Assembly (NCBI RefSeq): GCF_014779655.1
Contig: NZ_JACXYX010000008.1
Location: 124,001-188,000, forward strand
Length of the DNA: 64,000 nt
DNA from: Nocardioides ganghwensis
GTDB taxonomy: Bacteria; Actinomycetota; Actinomycetes; Propionibacteriales; Nocardioidaceae
Direction: 5' to 3'
Shown here: positions 1-8,201 of the stretch, in pieces
Numbering within the stretch: position 1 is the first letter of the stretch
How the letters are laid out: each line of letters begins with the position of its first letter
The notes under the pieces: model-generated
The model's database searches: none
What the model saw: only the letters and a program-made list of their open reading frames with translations
What the model was told of the DNA's origin: nothing
Translations under genes and position numbers: made by a program

Positions 1-253
1 GCTCGGTGGGGATGCGGTAGCCGATCTCGTCGTCGAAGAACGCGTCGGCGCTGCCGACCTCGATCACGGCGCCGATCTGGCGCAGCGCGTCCTTGTCGCG
101 CTCGAAGGCGCGCTCGAACGCCTCGTCACCCGCAGGTCCGCGGGCGTGCTCGGGATAGCACGCCTCGCGGATCGCGTCCTTGCCGATGAAGCGCTTCGCG
201 CCGAGCAGCAGGATGTGCAGGTTCATCAGCCGCTCTGCCCGTGGCTGGACCAT
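1..253 (-). CDS. pafB: PafB-like WYL-domain transcriptional regulator (5' part only)
   Basis: Only the first 84 residues lie in the window; the gene runs off the left edge. The N-terminus MVQPRAERLMNLHILLLGAK, followed by a segment containing EAFERAFERDKDALRQIG and GYRIP, matches the winged helix-turn-helix of PafB/PafC proteins. In mycobacteria PafBC activates the RecA-independent DNA-damage response; that role here is inferred from family and from position downstream of pafA. The ATG at 253 is chosen because the homology starts there. The ligand-binding WYL domain is not visible, so PafB versus PafC rests on gene order. Confidence 0.85.
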   Translation of the reverse strand, partial: MVQPRAERLMNLHILLLGAKRFIGKDAIREACYPEHARGPAGDEAFERAFERDKDALRQIGAVIEVGSADAFFDDEIGYRIPTE

Positions 254-294
254 GCGCTCTCCCCTGCCTCTCCCCGTGCGTCCGACCGGTCAGC

Positions 295-1248
295 TCACTT
301 GGCGCCGAGGATGTCGACGACGAAGAACAGCGTGTCGGTGCCCTTGATGCCGGCCTGCTCGTTGCCCTGCTTGCCGTAGCCGTCGGCCGGCGGGATCTCG
401 AGGATCACCCGCGAGCCGACCGTACGCCCGACCAGGCGCTCGTCCCAGCCCGTGATGACCTGGCCCACACCGATCGGGAACTCGGCGGGCTCACCGCTGT
501 AGGACTCGTCGAACGGCTCGTCGGCCTTGTAGACCTGGCCGAGGTAGTCGACCGTGAGGGTCTGGCCGGACTTCACCTTGGCGCCGTCGCCCTTGACCAG
601 GGTGGTGGCGATCAGCTTGCCGGTCGGCTCGTGGGCGGTGCTGAAGTCGAGGCCGGTGATGACACCGTCCTCCTCGATGAGGGTGGGCGCCCAGCCCGCG
701 GGCTTCTTCTCCTCGCCCTGCGGACCGTCGAGCGGCGGCACGGTCTCGGCGGTGCCCATGATGTCGATGATGAACAGCACCGCGTCCTTGTTGCCGATGC
801 CGATGCTGGGGTTGCCCTGCTCGCCGTAGGCGTCCTCCGCGGACGTCAGGACGACGACGCGCTCGCCGACCTTGTGGTCGACCAGCGAGTCGCGGATCGG
901 GGCCAGCGTCTCGTCCGTGACCTCGATCGACTCGGGCGCGCCGTCGAAGGTGCTGGTCGCCTCCTCCTGGGTGAACCCGTTGCCGATCCAGAGGTGCGCG
1001 GAGACGGTGTCGCCGTCGGCGACGGTCTCGCCGTCGCCTTCGATGAGGACCTCGGTCTCCTCCTCGGACCCGTCGAGGCGACCGTCGAAGGTGACCTTGG
1101 GCTCCTCGCCCTGCTTGCCATCGATGGTGACCGAGCTGAGCGGCGCGCCGCCCTCGTCGGCGTCGCTGGATTCGGAGCCGCACGCGGCGAGTCCGAGCAT
1201 GCTGAGGGCGAGGACACCGCTGAGGGCAGCGGAACGTACACGAGACAC
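295..1248 (-). CDS. FKBP-type peptidyl-prolyl cis-trans isomerase lipoprotein, two FKBP domains
   Basis: 317 residues. The GTG start at 1248 is preceded by AAGGTGA six bases upstream; longer in-frame extensions run into pafA and look non-coding. A signal peptide ends in the lipobox LAAC (Cys23), so the protein is probably lipid-anchored outside the membrane. An FKBP-like domain spans about residues 65-165 and a better conserved one about 215-317, with VITGWDERLVG and IPPADGYG typical of the FK506-binding fold. It would assist folding of secreted proteins. It sits between pafA and pafB, an arrangement I recall from streptomycetes; a link with pupylation is not shown. Confidence 0.88.
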   Translation of the reverse strand: MSRVRSAALSGVLALSMLGLAACGSESSDADEGGAPLSSVTIDGKQGEEPKVTFDGRLDGSEEETEVLIEGDGETVADGDTVSAHLWIGNGFTQEEATSTFDGAPESIEVTDETLAPIRDSLVDHKVGERVVVLTSAEDAYGEQGNPSIGIGNKDAVLFIIDIMGTAETVPPLDGPQGEEKKPAGWAPTLIEEDGVITGLDFSTAHEPTGKLIATTLVKGDGAKVKSGQTLTVDYLGQVYKADEPFDESYSGEPAEFPIGVGQVITGWDERLVGRTVGSRVILEIPPADGYGKQGNEQAGIKGTDTLFFVVDILGAK

Positions 1249-1285
1249 TGGTTCACCTTGTTCGATCGGTCGGCGTTGCCCGGTC

Positions 1286-1291
1286 ACCCTA
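1286..1291 (-). promoter_or_regulatory. -10 box of the FKBP lipoprotein gene
   Basis: Minus-strand TAGGGT lies 37 nt upstream of the GTG, leaving about 31 nt of 5' leader that contains the Shine-Dalgarno AAGGTGA. It is one of the leadered counterparts to the leaderless promoters in this window. No convincing -35 box was seen. Confidence 0.5.
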
Positions 1292-1348
1292 TCCAGCAAC
1301 CCCCACCCGTCCGGGCACGACACCGGCTGACGAGGGACCCGGCGCGGC

Positions 1349-2710
1349 TCACATGCCGTCGATGAGTCGCTGCACCCGCTCGTCGTAGGCCTTGAACGGG
1401 TCCTTGCAGAGCACCGTGCGCTGCGCCTGGTCGTTGAGCTTGAGGTGCACCCAGTCGACGGTGAAGTCACGCCGTCGCTCCTGCGCGCGCCGGATGAACT
1501 CGCCGCGCAGGCGCGCGCGGGTGTTCTGCGGAGGGACGCTCTTGGCCTCGAAGATCTTGAGGTCGCTGCTGACGCGGGCGACCGCACCGCGCTTCTCGAG
1601 CAGGTAGTAGAGCCCGCGGCCGCGGTGGATGTCGTGGTAGGCGAGGTCGAGCTGCGCGATGCGCGCGTCGCCCAGCGACAGGCCGTGCTTGGCGCGGTAG
1701 CGCTCGATGAGCTTGAGCTTGATGACCCAGTCGATCTCGCGGTCGACCAGGCCGAGGTCGTCGGACTCGACGGCCTTGAGCCCGCGCTCCCACAGGTCGA
1801 GGGCGCGCTCGATGGTCGGGGTGGAGATCTGACGGCGGTCGACGAAGTCGCGGGCCTTGCCGAGGTACTCGGCCTGGATCTCCAGCGCGCTCGCCTCGCG
1901 TCCGTTGGCCAGGCGCACCTTGCGGCGACCGGTCGGGTCGTGGCTGATCTCGCGGATGGCGCGGATGGGGTTCTCCATCGTGAGGTCGCGCATCACCACG
2001 CCCTCCTCGATCATCCGCAGGACGAGGTCGCACGACGCCACCTTGAGCAGGGTCGTGGTCTCGCTCATGTTGGAGTCGCCGACGATGACGTGCAGCCGGC
2101 GGAACCGCTCGGCGTCGGCGTGCGGCTCGTCACGGGTGTTGATGATCGGGCGGCTGCGCGTGGTGGCGCTGCTGACGCCCTCCCAGATGTGCTCGGCGCG
2201 CTGGCTCACGCTGTAGGACGCGCCGCGCGGCGTCATCACGACCTTGCCGGCCCCGACGACGATCTGGCGCGTCACCAGGAACGGGATGAGGATGTCGGCC
2301 AGCCGGCTGAACTCCCCCGCCCGGCCGACGAGGTAGTTCTCGTGGCAGCCGTAGGAGTTCCCGGCGGAGTCGGTGTTGTTCTTGAACAGGTAGATGTCGC
2401 CGGCGATGCCCTCCTCGTGCAGGCGCGCCTCGGCGTCGAGGAGCAGCCCCTCGAGGATCCGTTCCCCCGCCTTGTCGTGCGTGACGAGGTCGACGATGTC
2501 GTCGCACTCGGGGGTGGCGTACTCCGGGTGGCTGCCGACGTCGAGGTAGAGCCGGGCGCCGTTGCGGAGGAAGACGTTGGACGAGCGACCCCAGCTGACG
2601 ACCTTGCGGAACAGGTAGCGCGCGACCTCGTCGGGACTCAGGCGGCGCTGCCCCTTGAACGTGCACGTGACGCCGTACTCGTTCTCGATGCCGAAGATCC
2701 GCCGGTCCAT
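1349..2710 (-). CDS. pafA: Pup-protein ligase PafA
   Basis: 453 residues, the usual PafA length. PafA uses ATP to phosphorylate the C-terminal Glu of Pup and joins it by an isopeptide bond to substrate lysines. The glutamine-synthetase-like fold is shown by the metal-binding start [10 protein letters not shown] (Glu9, Glu11), by [15 protein letters not shown] with the catalytic Asp57 known in the family, and by [18 protein letters not shown]. It lacks the insert near residue 50 that marks Dop. The ATG at 2710 sits 6 nt after a TAGTGT box, so the mRNA is probably leaderless. It lies downstream of prcBA-pup, as in other actinobacteria, with a separate promoter. Confidence 0.97.
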   Translation of the reverse strand: MDRRIFGIENEYGVTCTFKGQRRLSPDEVARYLFRKVVSWGRSSNVFLRNGARLYLDVGSHPEYATPECDDIVDLVTHDKAGERILEGLLLDAEARLHEEGIAGDIYLFKNNTDSAGNSYGCHENYLVGRAGEFSRLADILIPFLVTRQIVVGAGKVVMTPRGASYSVSQRAEHIWEGVSSATTRSRPIINTRDEPHADAERFRRLHVIVGDSNMSETTTLLKVASCDLVLRMIEEGVVMRDLTMENPIRAIREISHDPTGRRKVRLANGREASALEIQAEYLGKARDFVDRRQISTPTIERALDLWERGLKAVESDDLGLVDREIDWVIKLKLIERYRAKHGLSLGDARIAQLDLAYHDIHRGRGLYYLLEKRGAVARVSSDLKIFEAKSVPPQNTRARLRGEFIRRAQERRRDFTVDWVHLKLNDQAQRTVLCKDPFKAYDERVQRLIDGM

Positions 2711-2716
2711 GTCCCC

Positions 2717-2722
2717 ACACTA
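2717..2722 (-). promoter_or_regulatory. Leaderless -10 box of pafA
   Basis: TAGTGT on the minus strand, separated by 6 nt from the pafA ATG. Transcription would start at or next to the A of the start codon. Confidence 0.55.
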
Positions 2723-2836
2723 GGACCGGGGACCACGTCCCGCGCGGCACTCCGCACCGAAACTTGGCGAACCCGCCCGGGTTGCCGCCCGACGCCACGC
2801 TTGACGGGGCCGTCCCGGGCGGGTGAGCGTTCCTCC

Positions 2837-3248
2837 ATGGGACCCCGCCACCTCGTCGCGACGGTCCTGGTCGAGCCGGGCACCGTGGAGGACCTCGAGC
2901 TGAGGGTGATGACCGACGACCTGTGGCTGTGGCCGGTGAGGACGGCGCCCGTGGTGGTCGACGGGGCGAGGCTGGAGTTCCAGCTCCGCCGACGCCTGGT
3001 CGAGCAGCGGCGCGGTGCGTGGGACGAGGCAGCCGACTTGGACCCCGACATGGATCGGCTTCGGTGCCGCGTGGCACGAGTTCGGACCGGACGGCGACGT
3101 ACGCCCGTCGGGGCCGCTCCCCTGGGCCGCGCACCAGCGGCTGTGGTGTGCGCTGGACGAGTTCGGTCCGCTCGTGCGCTACCGGCGGCGGCTCACCGGG
3201 ATCCCGACGGTGCCCACGGCCGAGTGGCCGGGGCTCCACCTCCGCTGA
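2837..3248 (+). pseudogene. Unrecognised small gene split by a frameshift
   Basis: The ATG at 2837 opens a frame beginning MGPRHLVATVLVEPGTVEDL with strong G/C in third codon positions up to about 3050. Beyond that the signal moves forward by one base into another frame, which reads WIGFGAAWHEFGPDGDV and ends at the TGA at 3246-3248. Removing one base near 3047-3053 would give a single protein of about 136 residues. I do not recognise the family. Either the gene is a recent pseudogene, a sequencing error is present, or expression needs a frameshift. A weak TTGACG lies upstream near 2810. Confidence 0.5.
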
Positions 3249-3278
3249 GCGGTCCGGGGACGGTCTCGCGCCGCCCGG

Positions 3279-3353
3279 GGACTCCCCGCTCGAGCGGGGA
3301 GTCCGCCACTTCGAGGGGTGTACGACCCCCTCGAAGTGTCGGACTTCCCCACC
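3279..3353 (-). repeat. Dispersed double-hairpin repeat, copy A
   Basis: A perfect 26-bp palindrome (3279-3304) is followed by a hairpin whose arms CACTTCGAGGGG and CCCCTCGAAGTG (3307-3318, 3327-3338) are extended by GTCCG/CGGAC, ending in GGACTTCCCCACC. A clearly related copy lies inverted at 46694-46770. It sits between two convergent gene ends, the frame-shifted gene and prcA, and may act as a bidirectional terminator or a REP-like element. Confidence 0.75.
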
Positions 3354-3386
3354 CAGCAGGCGGATCCGCAGGCGGGACGCGAACGG

Positions 3387-4427
3387 TCAGGTCTGGCCGG
3401 GCTCCGCGGGCGGCGGTGTGCCGGGGCCCGGCGGGCGCCCCGGCTGGGGTGCCGGGGGCTGGGGTGCCGGCGGGGACGGCTCGCCGGGGGCGGCCGGGTC
3501 GGTTGGCTCGGCCGGTCGGTCGGGGGGCGGGGCCACCGGGGGCGCGACGGGAGGAGCCACCGGCGGCGCCGTGGGTGGCGAGCCCGGCTCCCCGGTGACC
3601 GGGTCCTCGAGGGGCGGTGTCGCCCCCGAGACCTGGTCGGTCGGGTCGCTCGGATCGTCCTGGCCGGAGTGACGCGGCCCCGACCCGGCGAGGGCGTCCT
3701 CCGGGGACGCCTCGTCGGCGCGCTCGTCCCCGCGGGCCCCGAGGACCTCGGCGAGCCGCGCCGCGCGCAGCCTCAGGAACTTGCGCGGCTGCGTACGGGT
3801 GCGGTCCAGGACGGCGACCTCGAGGTCGCGGACCGGGATCACCCGGTCCTCGGAGTCGCTGTGGCCGAGGGCGGCGACGGCGACCCGCAGGGCCTCGTCG
3901 AGCGAGGCCCCGGCGACGTAGTGCTCGGCCAGGTGACCGGCCACGACGTCGGCTGCGCCGCCCATGACGGCGTAGCCGTGCTCGTCGGCGACCTGGCCGT
4001 CGTAGGTGAGGCGGTAGAGCTGGTCGTCCTCGGGGGCGTCGCCGATCTCGGCGACGAAGATCTCGACCTCGTAGGGCTTCTCACCGCCGGAGGAGAAGAT
4101 CGTGCCGAGCGTCTGGGCGTAGGCGTTGGCGAGGCCGCGACCGGTGACGTCGCGCCGGTCGTAGGCGTAGCCGCGCATGTCGGCGAGGCGTACGCCTGCG
4201 ATGCGCAGGTTCTCGAACTCGTTGTAGCGACCGACCGCCGCGAAGGCGATCCGGTCGTAGATCTCGCTGACCTTGTGCAGCGCCTGGGACGGGTTCTCCG
4301 AGACGAACAGGATGCCGTCGGCGTACTGGACCGCGACCACCGAGCGCCCGCGGGCGATGCCCTTGCGCGCGAAGTCGGCCCGGTCCTTCATCAGCTGCTC
4401 AGGTGAGACGTAGAACGGCATGCTCAT
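3387..4427 (-). CDS. prcA: Proteasome subunit alpha with long proline-rich tail
   Basis: 346 residues; known actinobacterial PrcA is about 250. The body begins [20 protein letters not shown] and contains the alpha-subunit core ([34 protein letters not shown]). Alpha rings cap the 20S core, form the gate and dock the ATPase. After about residue 245 the protein becomes acidic, then a Pro/Ala-rich stretch with repeated PPVA units runs to the C-terminus. The tail is low complexity and probably disordered; its function is unknown. Two ATGs (4427, 4421) are possible. prcB ends 21 nt upstream, so prcB-prcA are co-transcribed. Confidence 0.95.
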   Translation of the reverse strand: MSMPFYVSPEQLMKDRADFARKGIARGRSVVAVQYADGILFVSENPSQALHKVSEIYDRIAFAAVGRYNEFENLRIAGVRLADMRGYAYDRRDVTGRGLANAYAQTLGTIFSSGGEKPYEVEIFVAEIGDAPEDDQLYRLTYDGQVADEHGYAVMGGAADVVAGHLAEHYVAGASLDEALRVAVAALGHSDSEDRVIPVRDLEVAVLDRTRTQPRKFLRLRAARLAEVLGARGDERADEASPEDALAGSGPRHSGQDDPSDPTDQVSGATPPLEDPVTGEPGSPPTAPPVAPPVAPPVAPPPDRPAEPTDPAAPGEPSPPAPQPPAPQPGRPPGPGTPPPAEPGQT

Positions 4428-4448
4428 GTGAGTGACTCCTGCGTCGGA

Positions 4449-5279
4449 TCAGGTCAGGGCCGCGGCGGGGCCGTCGGGGCGCTCCATGCGGGAGGCCAGG
4501 ATGCGGTCGGCGATCGCGGCCACCTCGTCGTCGGGCATCCTGCGTCCGCCGTCGGCGGTGATCACGTGGACGACCGGGAAGATCCGGCGGGTGATGTCGG
4601 GTCCGCCGGTGGCGGAGTCGTCGTCGGCGGCGTCGTAGAGCGCCTGCACGATGGCGGTGACCGCCTCCTCGACGTCGAAGTCGTCGCGGTAGAGCTTCTT
4701 GAGCGAGCCGCGGGCGAACAGCGAGCCGGAGCCCACCGAGTGGAAGGCGGTCTCCTCGTAGCGGCCGCCGGTCACGTCGTAGCTGAAGATCCGGCCCTGG
4801 TCGGCGGTGAGGTCGTAGCCGGCGAAGAGCGGCACCACCGCGAGGCCCTGCATGGCCATGCCGAGGTTGGCGCGGATGAGCGCCGCGAGCCGGTTGGCCT
4901 TGCCGTCCATCGACAACGTGGTGCCCTCGATCTTCTCGTAGTGCTCGAGCTCGGTCTGGAAGAGCCGCACCATCTCGACCGCGAGCCCGGCGGTGCCGGC
5001 TATGCCGACCACGGAGTACTCGTCGGCGGGGAAGACCTTCTGGATGTCGCGCTGGGCGATGATGTTGCCCATCGTGGCGCGACGGTCGCCCGCCATCACG
5101 ACGCCGCCGTCGAAGGTCGCCGCGACGATCGTCGTGCCGTGCGGGGCCAGGTCGCCGGCGGCACCGGCGGGCACGGCTCGGCGGGAGGGGAGCAGGTCGG
5201 GGGCCTCGGCGCCGAGGAAGTCGGCGAAGCTGGAGGTGCCGGGCGTCATGAACGACGTGGGGAGGCGGGAGTCTCCCAT
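4449..5279 (-). CDS. prcB: Proteasome subunit beta (N-terminal threonine protease)
   Basis: 276 residues from the ATG at 5279; the frame is open further upstream but that part overlaps pup. A propeptide of about 48 residues ends at APHG, and autocleavage would expose Thr49 of [11 protein letters not shown] as the catalytic N-terminal threonine. Further proteasome landmarks are [14 protein letters not shown] and [16 protein letters not shown]. Beta subunits form the two inner rings of the 20S core and cut substrates fed in by ARC. pup ends only 5 nt upstream, so pup-prcB-prcA is one operon. Confidence 0.97.
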   Translation of the reverse strand: MGDSRLPTSFMTPGTSSFADFLGAEAPDLLPSRRAVPAGAAGDLAPHGTTIVAATFDGGVVMAGDRRATMGNIIAQRDIQKVFPADEYSVVGIAGTAGLAVEMVRLFQTELEHYEKIEGTTLSMDGKANRLAALIRANLGMAMQGLAVVPLFAGYDLTADQGRIFSYDVTGGRYEETAFHSVGSGSLFARGSLKKLYRDDFDVEEAVTAIVQALYDAADDDSATGGPDITRRIFPVVHVITADGGRRMPDDEVAAIADRILASRMERPDGPAAALT

Positions 5280-5284
5280 GCGGA

Positions 5285-5482
5285 CTACTCCCCGCCCTTC
5301 TGGATGAACGACTTCACGAAGTCCTCGGCGTTGGTCTCGAGCACCTCGTCGATCTCGTCGAGGATGGCGTCGACGTCCTCGTCGATCATCTCCTTGCGCT
5401 CGGCGACGTCGGTCTCGACGACCTCCTCGGTCGCCGTCTCCTCCTGCGAGGACTTGCGCGGCTGCTTCTGCTCCTGGGCCAT
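5285..5482 (-). CDS. pup: Prokaryotic ubiquitin-like protein Pup
   Basis: 65 residues. Pup is the small, mostly disordered tag joined to lysines by PafA; its central helix binds the ARC coiled coil. The conserved part [20 protein letters not shown] is followed by [11 protein letters not shown]. The C-terminus is Gly-Gly-Glu, so no deamidation by Dop is needed, unlike the GGQ ending of mycobacterial Pup. The N-terminus is rich in Gln, Lys and Glu as usual. The ATG lies 6 nt from a TAGGGT box. Confidence 0.98.
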   Translation of the reverse strand: MAQEQKQPRKSSQEETATEEVVETDVAERKEMIDEDVDAILDEIDEVLETNAEDFVKSFIQKGGE

Positions 5483-5488
5483 GCCACG

Positions 5489-5516
5489 ACCCTATCCACT
5501 CCCGCCGACGCCACAA
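5489..5516 (-). promoter_or_regulatory. Leaderless promoter of the pup-prcB-prcA operon
   Basis: Minus-strand -10 TAGGGT (5489-5494) lies 6 nt before the pup ATG. A candidate -35 TTGTGG (5511-5516) is 16 nt further upstream, between pup and the end of dop. Confidence 0.6.
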
Positions 5517-5551
5517 GGACGTTCACCGTCGGCGGACGGGTGTTTCCTCGG

Positions 5552-7072
5552 TCAGCGGGTGATCGCCGCGACCAGCGCCTGGGCGGTGTCGCAGCGGTCG
5601 ATCAGCTCGCCGACGTGGGCGCGGGTGCCCCGGAGCGGGTCGATGGTCGGCACCCGCTGGAGCGACTCGCGGCCGGGGAGGTCGAAGATGACCGAGTCCC
5701 ACGATGCCGCGGCGACCGCGTCGGCGTACTTGTCGAGGCAGCGCCCGCGGAAGTAGGCGCGCGTGTCGACCGGCGGGTCGTGCATGGCCGCCTCGATGGT
5801 GGCGTCGTCGAGGAGCCGCTCGATCCGCCCGGCGGCGGCGAGGCGGTGGTAGAGACCCTTGTCGGGGCGTACGTCGGCGTACTGCAGGTCGATGAGGTGC
5901 AGCTTGGCGTCGTCCCACCCGAGGCCGTCGCGGTCGCGGTACTGCTGGAGCAGCTTGAGCTTGGCGACCCAGTCGAGCTCGGTCGCGCACTCCATCGGGT
6001 CCCGCTCGAGCCGGGTCAGCACCGACTCCCACCGCGCCAGCACGTCGACCGTCTGGTCGTCGGCGTCGGAGCCGTAGCGGTCCTCGACGTACTTGCGGGC
6101 GAGGTCGAGGTACTCCAGCTGCAGCTGCACGGCGGTCAGGCGTCGCCCGTCGCGGAGCGTGACGAGGTGCCGCAGGGTCGGGTCGTGGGAGACGTCGCGC
6201 AGCGCCTTGACCGCCCCCTCGACGCTCAGGTCGCGGTCGATGAAGCCGTCCTCGATCATGGCGAGCACGAGGGCGGTGGTGCCCGACTTGAGGTAGATCG
6301 ACACCTCGGCCAGGTTGGCGTCGCCCAGGATCACGTGGAGGCGGCGGTAGACCGCGGGATCGGCGTGCGGCTCGTCGCGGGTGTTGATGATCGGACGCTT
6401 GAGCGTCGTCTCGAGGCCGACCTCGACCTCGAAGTAGTCGGAGCGCTGGCTGATCTGGAAGCCGCGGTCGGCCGTGGTGTCCCGGCCGTCCTGCCCGATG
6501 CCGACCCGGCCGGCACCGGTGACCACCTGCCGCGAGACGAAGAACGGGGTCAGGTGGCGCACGATCTCGGCGAACTGGGTCGAGCGCCGCATCAGGTAGT
6601 TCTCGTGGGCGCCGTAGGAGGCACCCTTGTTGTCGGTGTTGTTCTTGTAGAGCAGGATCGGCGTGCTTCCCGGCACCTGGGCGGCCATCCGCGAGGCGTC
6701 CAGCATCACCTGCTCCCCCGCCTTCTCCCACCGCACCACGTCGAGGGGCGTGGTCACCTCGGGCGAGGAGTACTCGGGGTGGGCGTGGTCGACGTAGAGG
6801 CGGGCGCCGTTGGTGAGGATGACGTTGGCCAGGCCGAGGTCCTCGTCGGTCAGCTGGCTCGGGTCCGCGATCTGGCGGGCCATGTCGAAGCCGCGGGCGT
6901 CGCGCAGCGGCGACTCCTCCTCGAAGTCCCAGCGGGCCCGCCGGGCGCGTGCGGTCGAGCTGGCGTAGGCGTTGACGATCTGCGAGGACGCGACCATCGG
7001 GTTGGCCGACGGCTGTCCCTGCACCGAGATCCCGTACTCGACCTCCGTGCCCATCACGCGGCGTACGCTCAT
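5552..7072 (-). CDS. dop: Depupylase / Pup deamidase Dop
   Basis: 506 residues. Dop is a PafA paralogue that removes Pup from substrates and, where Pup ends in Gln, deamidates it; here Pup already ends in Glu, so depupylation is the likely job. Seen are the metal-binding [10 protein letters not shown], the catalytic-site segment [16 protein letters not shown] with Asp95, and [20 protein letters not shown]. The insertion near residues 48-70 ([16 protein letters not shown]) is the Dop loop absent from PafA. The ATG at 7072 faces a methyltransferase gene starting at 7076; its -10 box lies inside that gene. Confidence 0.97.
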   Translation of the reverse strand: MSVRRVMGTEVEYGISVQGQPSANPMVASSQIVNAYASSTARARRARWDFEEESPLRDARGFDMARQIADPSQLTDEDLGLANVILTNGARLYVDHAHPEYSSPEVTTPLDVVRWEKAGEQVMLDASRMAAQVPGSTPILLYKNNTDNKGASYGAHENYLMRRSTQFAEIVRHLTPFFVSRQVVTGAGRVGIGQDGRDTTADRGFQISQRSDYFEVEVGLETTLKRPIINTRDEPHADPAVYRRLHVILGDANLAEVSIYLKSGTTALVLAMIEDGFIDRDLSVEGAVKALRDVSHDPTLRHLVTLRDGRRLTAVQLQLEYLDLARKYVEDRYGSDADDQTVDVLARWESVLTRLERDPMECATELDWVAKLKLLQQYRDRDGLGWDDAKLHLIDLQYADVRPDKGLYHRLAAAGRIERLLDDATIEAAMHDPPVDTRAYFRGRCLDKYADAVAAASWDSVIFDLPGRESLQRVPTIDPLRGTRAHVGELIDRCDTAQALVAAITR

Positions 7073-7084
7073 GTGATGAGCCTA
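7064..7084. promoter_or_regulatory. Interlocked divergent leaderless promoters of dop and the methyltransferase gene
   Basis: TACGCT at 7064-7069 lies 6 nt before the plus-strand ATG at 7076. Minus-strand TAGGCT at 7079-7084 lies 6 nt before the dop ATG (7072-7070). Each -10 box therefore sits within the first codons of the opposite gene, and the two start codons are 3 bp apart. Confidence 0.6.
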
Positions 7085-7699
7085 CGGGTGTGGGACGAGC
7101 GGGTGCTGCCACGGCTGGCCGACATGAGCCTGCGCGGCCGCGAGATCGGCGAGCTGCGCGAGCCCACGTGCGCGGGCCTGGTCGGGCGGGTGCTGGAGCT
7201 CGGGTTCGGCAGCGGGCTCAACGTCCGCTGGTACCCACCGGCCGTGACGTCGGTGACCGCGATCGAGCCGTCCGACGCGGGGTGGTCGATCTCGGCGAGG
7301 CGACGCGCACGCACCCGCGTGCCGATCGAGCGGGCCGGTCTCGACGGCCAGCGCGTCGACCTGCCGGACGACTCGCACGACAGCGCGCTGGTGACCTTCA
7401 GCCTCTGCACGATCCCCGACCCGCTCCTCGCGCTGCGGGAGGCTCGGCGGGTGGTGCGCGACGGCGGCCGGCTGCACGTGCTCGAGCACGGAGTGGCGCC
7501 CGAGGAGTCCGTACGCCGCTGGCAGCGCCGGCTCGAACCGCTCCAGCGCGCCGTCGCCGGGGGCTGCCACCTCACGCGCGACATCCCGGCCCTCGTCGAG
7601 GGCGCGGGATGGCGCGTGCAGGAGCTGGAGCAGGCCTACCTCCCCGGGCCGGGCATCGCACGGCCGTGGACGTACGGCTACCGGCTGGTGGCCGGCTGA
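7076..7699 (+). CDS. Class I SAM-dependent methyltransferase
   Basis: 207 residues. A Rossmann-type methyltransferase: the SAM-binding motif [11 protein letters not shown] is near residue 40, an acidic strand AIEPSD follows, then [27 protein letters not shown] as in the UbiE/Methyltransf_11 group. [11 protein letters not shown] follows as in many small-molecule methyltransferases. The substrate is unknown. The ATG at 7076 is chosen because a TACGCT box lies 6 nt upstream; a second ATG lies at 7124. It is transcribed away from dop with only 3 bp between start codons, so the two may be expressed together. Confidence 0.85.
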   Translation: MSLRVWDERVLPRLADMSLRGREIGELREPTCAGLVGRVLELGFGSGLNVRWYPPAVTSVTAIEPSDAGWSISARRRARTRVPIERAGLDGQRVDLPDDSHDSALVTFSLCTIPDPLLALREARRVVRDGGRLHVLEHGVAPEESVRRWQRRLEPLQRAVAGGCHLTRDIPALVEGAGWRVQELEQAYLPGPGIARPWTYGYRLVAG

Positions 7700-7712
7700 A
7701 GGTGGTGGTCGG

Positions 7713-7790
7713 TCAGCGTCCGCGACGGAGGAACCCGGCGAGGAAGAGCACGATGACGACGATGACGACGATGATCAGAATGGTTCGCAT
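7713..7790 (-). CDS. 25-residue single-span membrane peptide
   Basis: A tiny frame encodes MRTILIIVVIVVIVLFLAGF followed by LRRGR: one hydrophobic helix ending in a positive tail, which places the C-terminus inside. TAGGTT lies exactly 6 nt before the ATG, the same spacing as at many real genes here, which is the main support that it is expressed. No function can be assigned. Similar very short membrane proteins are common in actinobacteria. Confidence 0.55.
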   Translation of the reverse strand: MRTILIIVVIVVIVLFLAGFLRRGR

Positions 7791-7796
7791 CTGCTC

Positions 7797-7802
7797 AACC
7801 TA
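7797..7802 (-). promoter_or_regulatory. Leaderless -10 box of the 25-residue membrane peptide
   Basis: Minus-strand TAGGTT, 6 nt before the ATG at 7790. Confidence 0.45.
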
Positions 7803-7846
7803 GTGCCCCGAGGGCCGCTGGCAACCCCTCCCGAGGGGTGTCGCGG

Positions 7847-8194
7847 CTAGGGGTTGCGGGACTGCCAGGCGTGGGCGAGGTTCACGCCGACGATGCCGGC
7901 CAGGGTGACGAGCAGGGCGAGGAACTGGCCGTTGACGCCCAGCGCGATGCTGATCGGGATGAACGCCACCAGTGAGACGATGCCGAGCGCGAGCTGTCGT
8001 CCGCCCGCGTCGCCGACGGCCGACGTACGCCGCTGTGCCAGCGCGACCTGGTCGGCCACCCGGCGGTCCACGGCCCGCTCGATGCGCTCGGCGAAGCCCT
8101 CCACCAGCTCGGCGTCGTATCGGGCGCCGAGCTCGCGCCTGGCCTCCAGCGCGGCCTCGATGTCGCGGTGGCCCAGGTCCTCCTCCCGGCTCAC
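7847..8194 (-). CDS. Small membrane protein of unknown function
   Basis: 115 residues from a GTG that lies 7 nt downstream of the arc stop codon, so it is probably the last gene of that operon. The first 65 residues are charged and helical; two hydrophobic segments follow (about residues 68-85 and 88-106), ending in a short basic tail. I do not recognise a named domain. Co-transcription with the proteasomal ATPase is suggestive, but no role in proteolysis can be claimed. Confidence 0.7.
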   Translation of the reverse strand: MSREEDLGHRDIEAALEARRELGARYDAELVEGFAERIERAVDRRVADQVALAQRRTSAVGDAGGRQLALGIVSLVAFIPISIALGVNGQFLALLVTLAGIVGVNLAHAWQSRNP

Positions 8195-8201
8195 CGGCGC
8201 C

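Noticed and set aside
1249..1587. N-terminal extension of the FKBP lipoprotein
   Set aside because: It overlaps pafA, destroys the signal peptide context, and the GTG at 1248 has a good ribosome-binding site.
1445..3598. Very long open frames on the strand opposite to real genes, for example across pafA, prcAB, the ABC transporter, metH and carB
   Set aside because: They lack recognisable domains, read as low-complexity Arg/Asp/Val/Leu, and mirror the high third-position GC of the true genes. They are compositional shadows.
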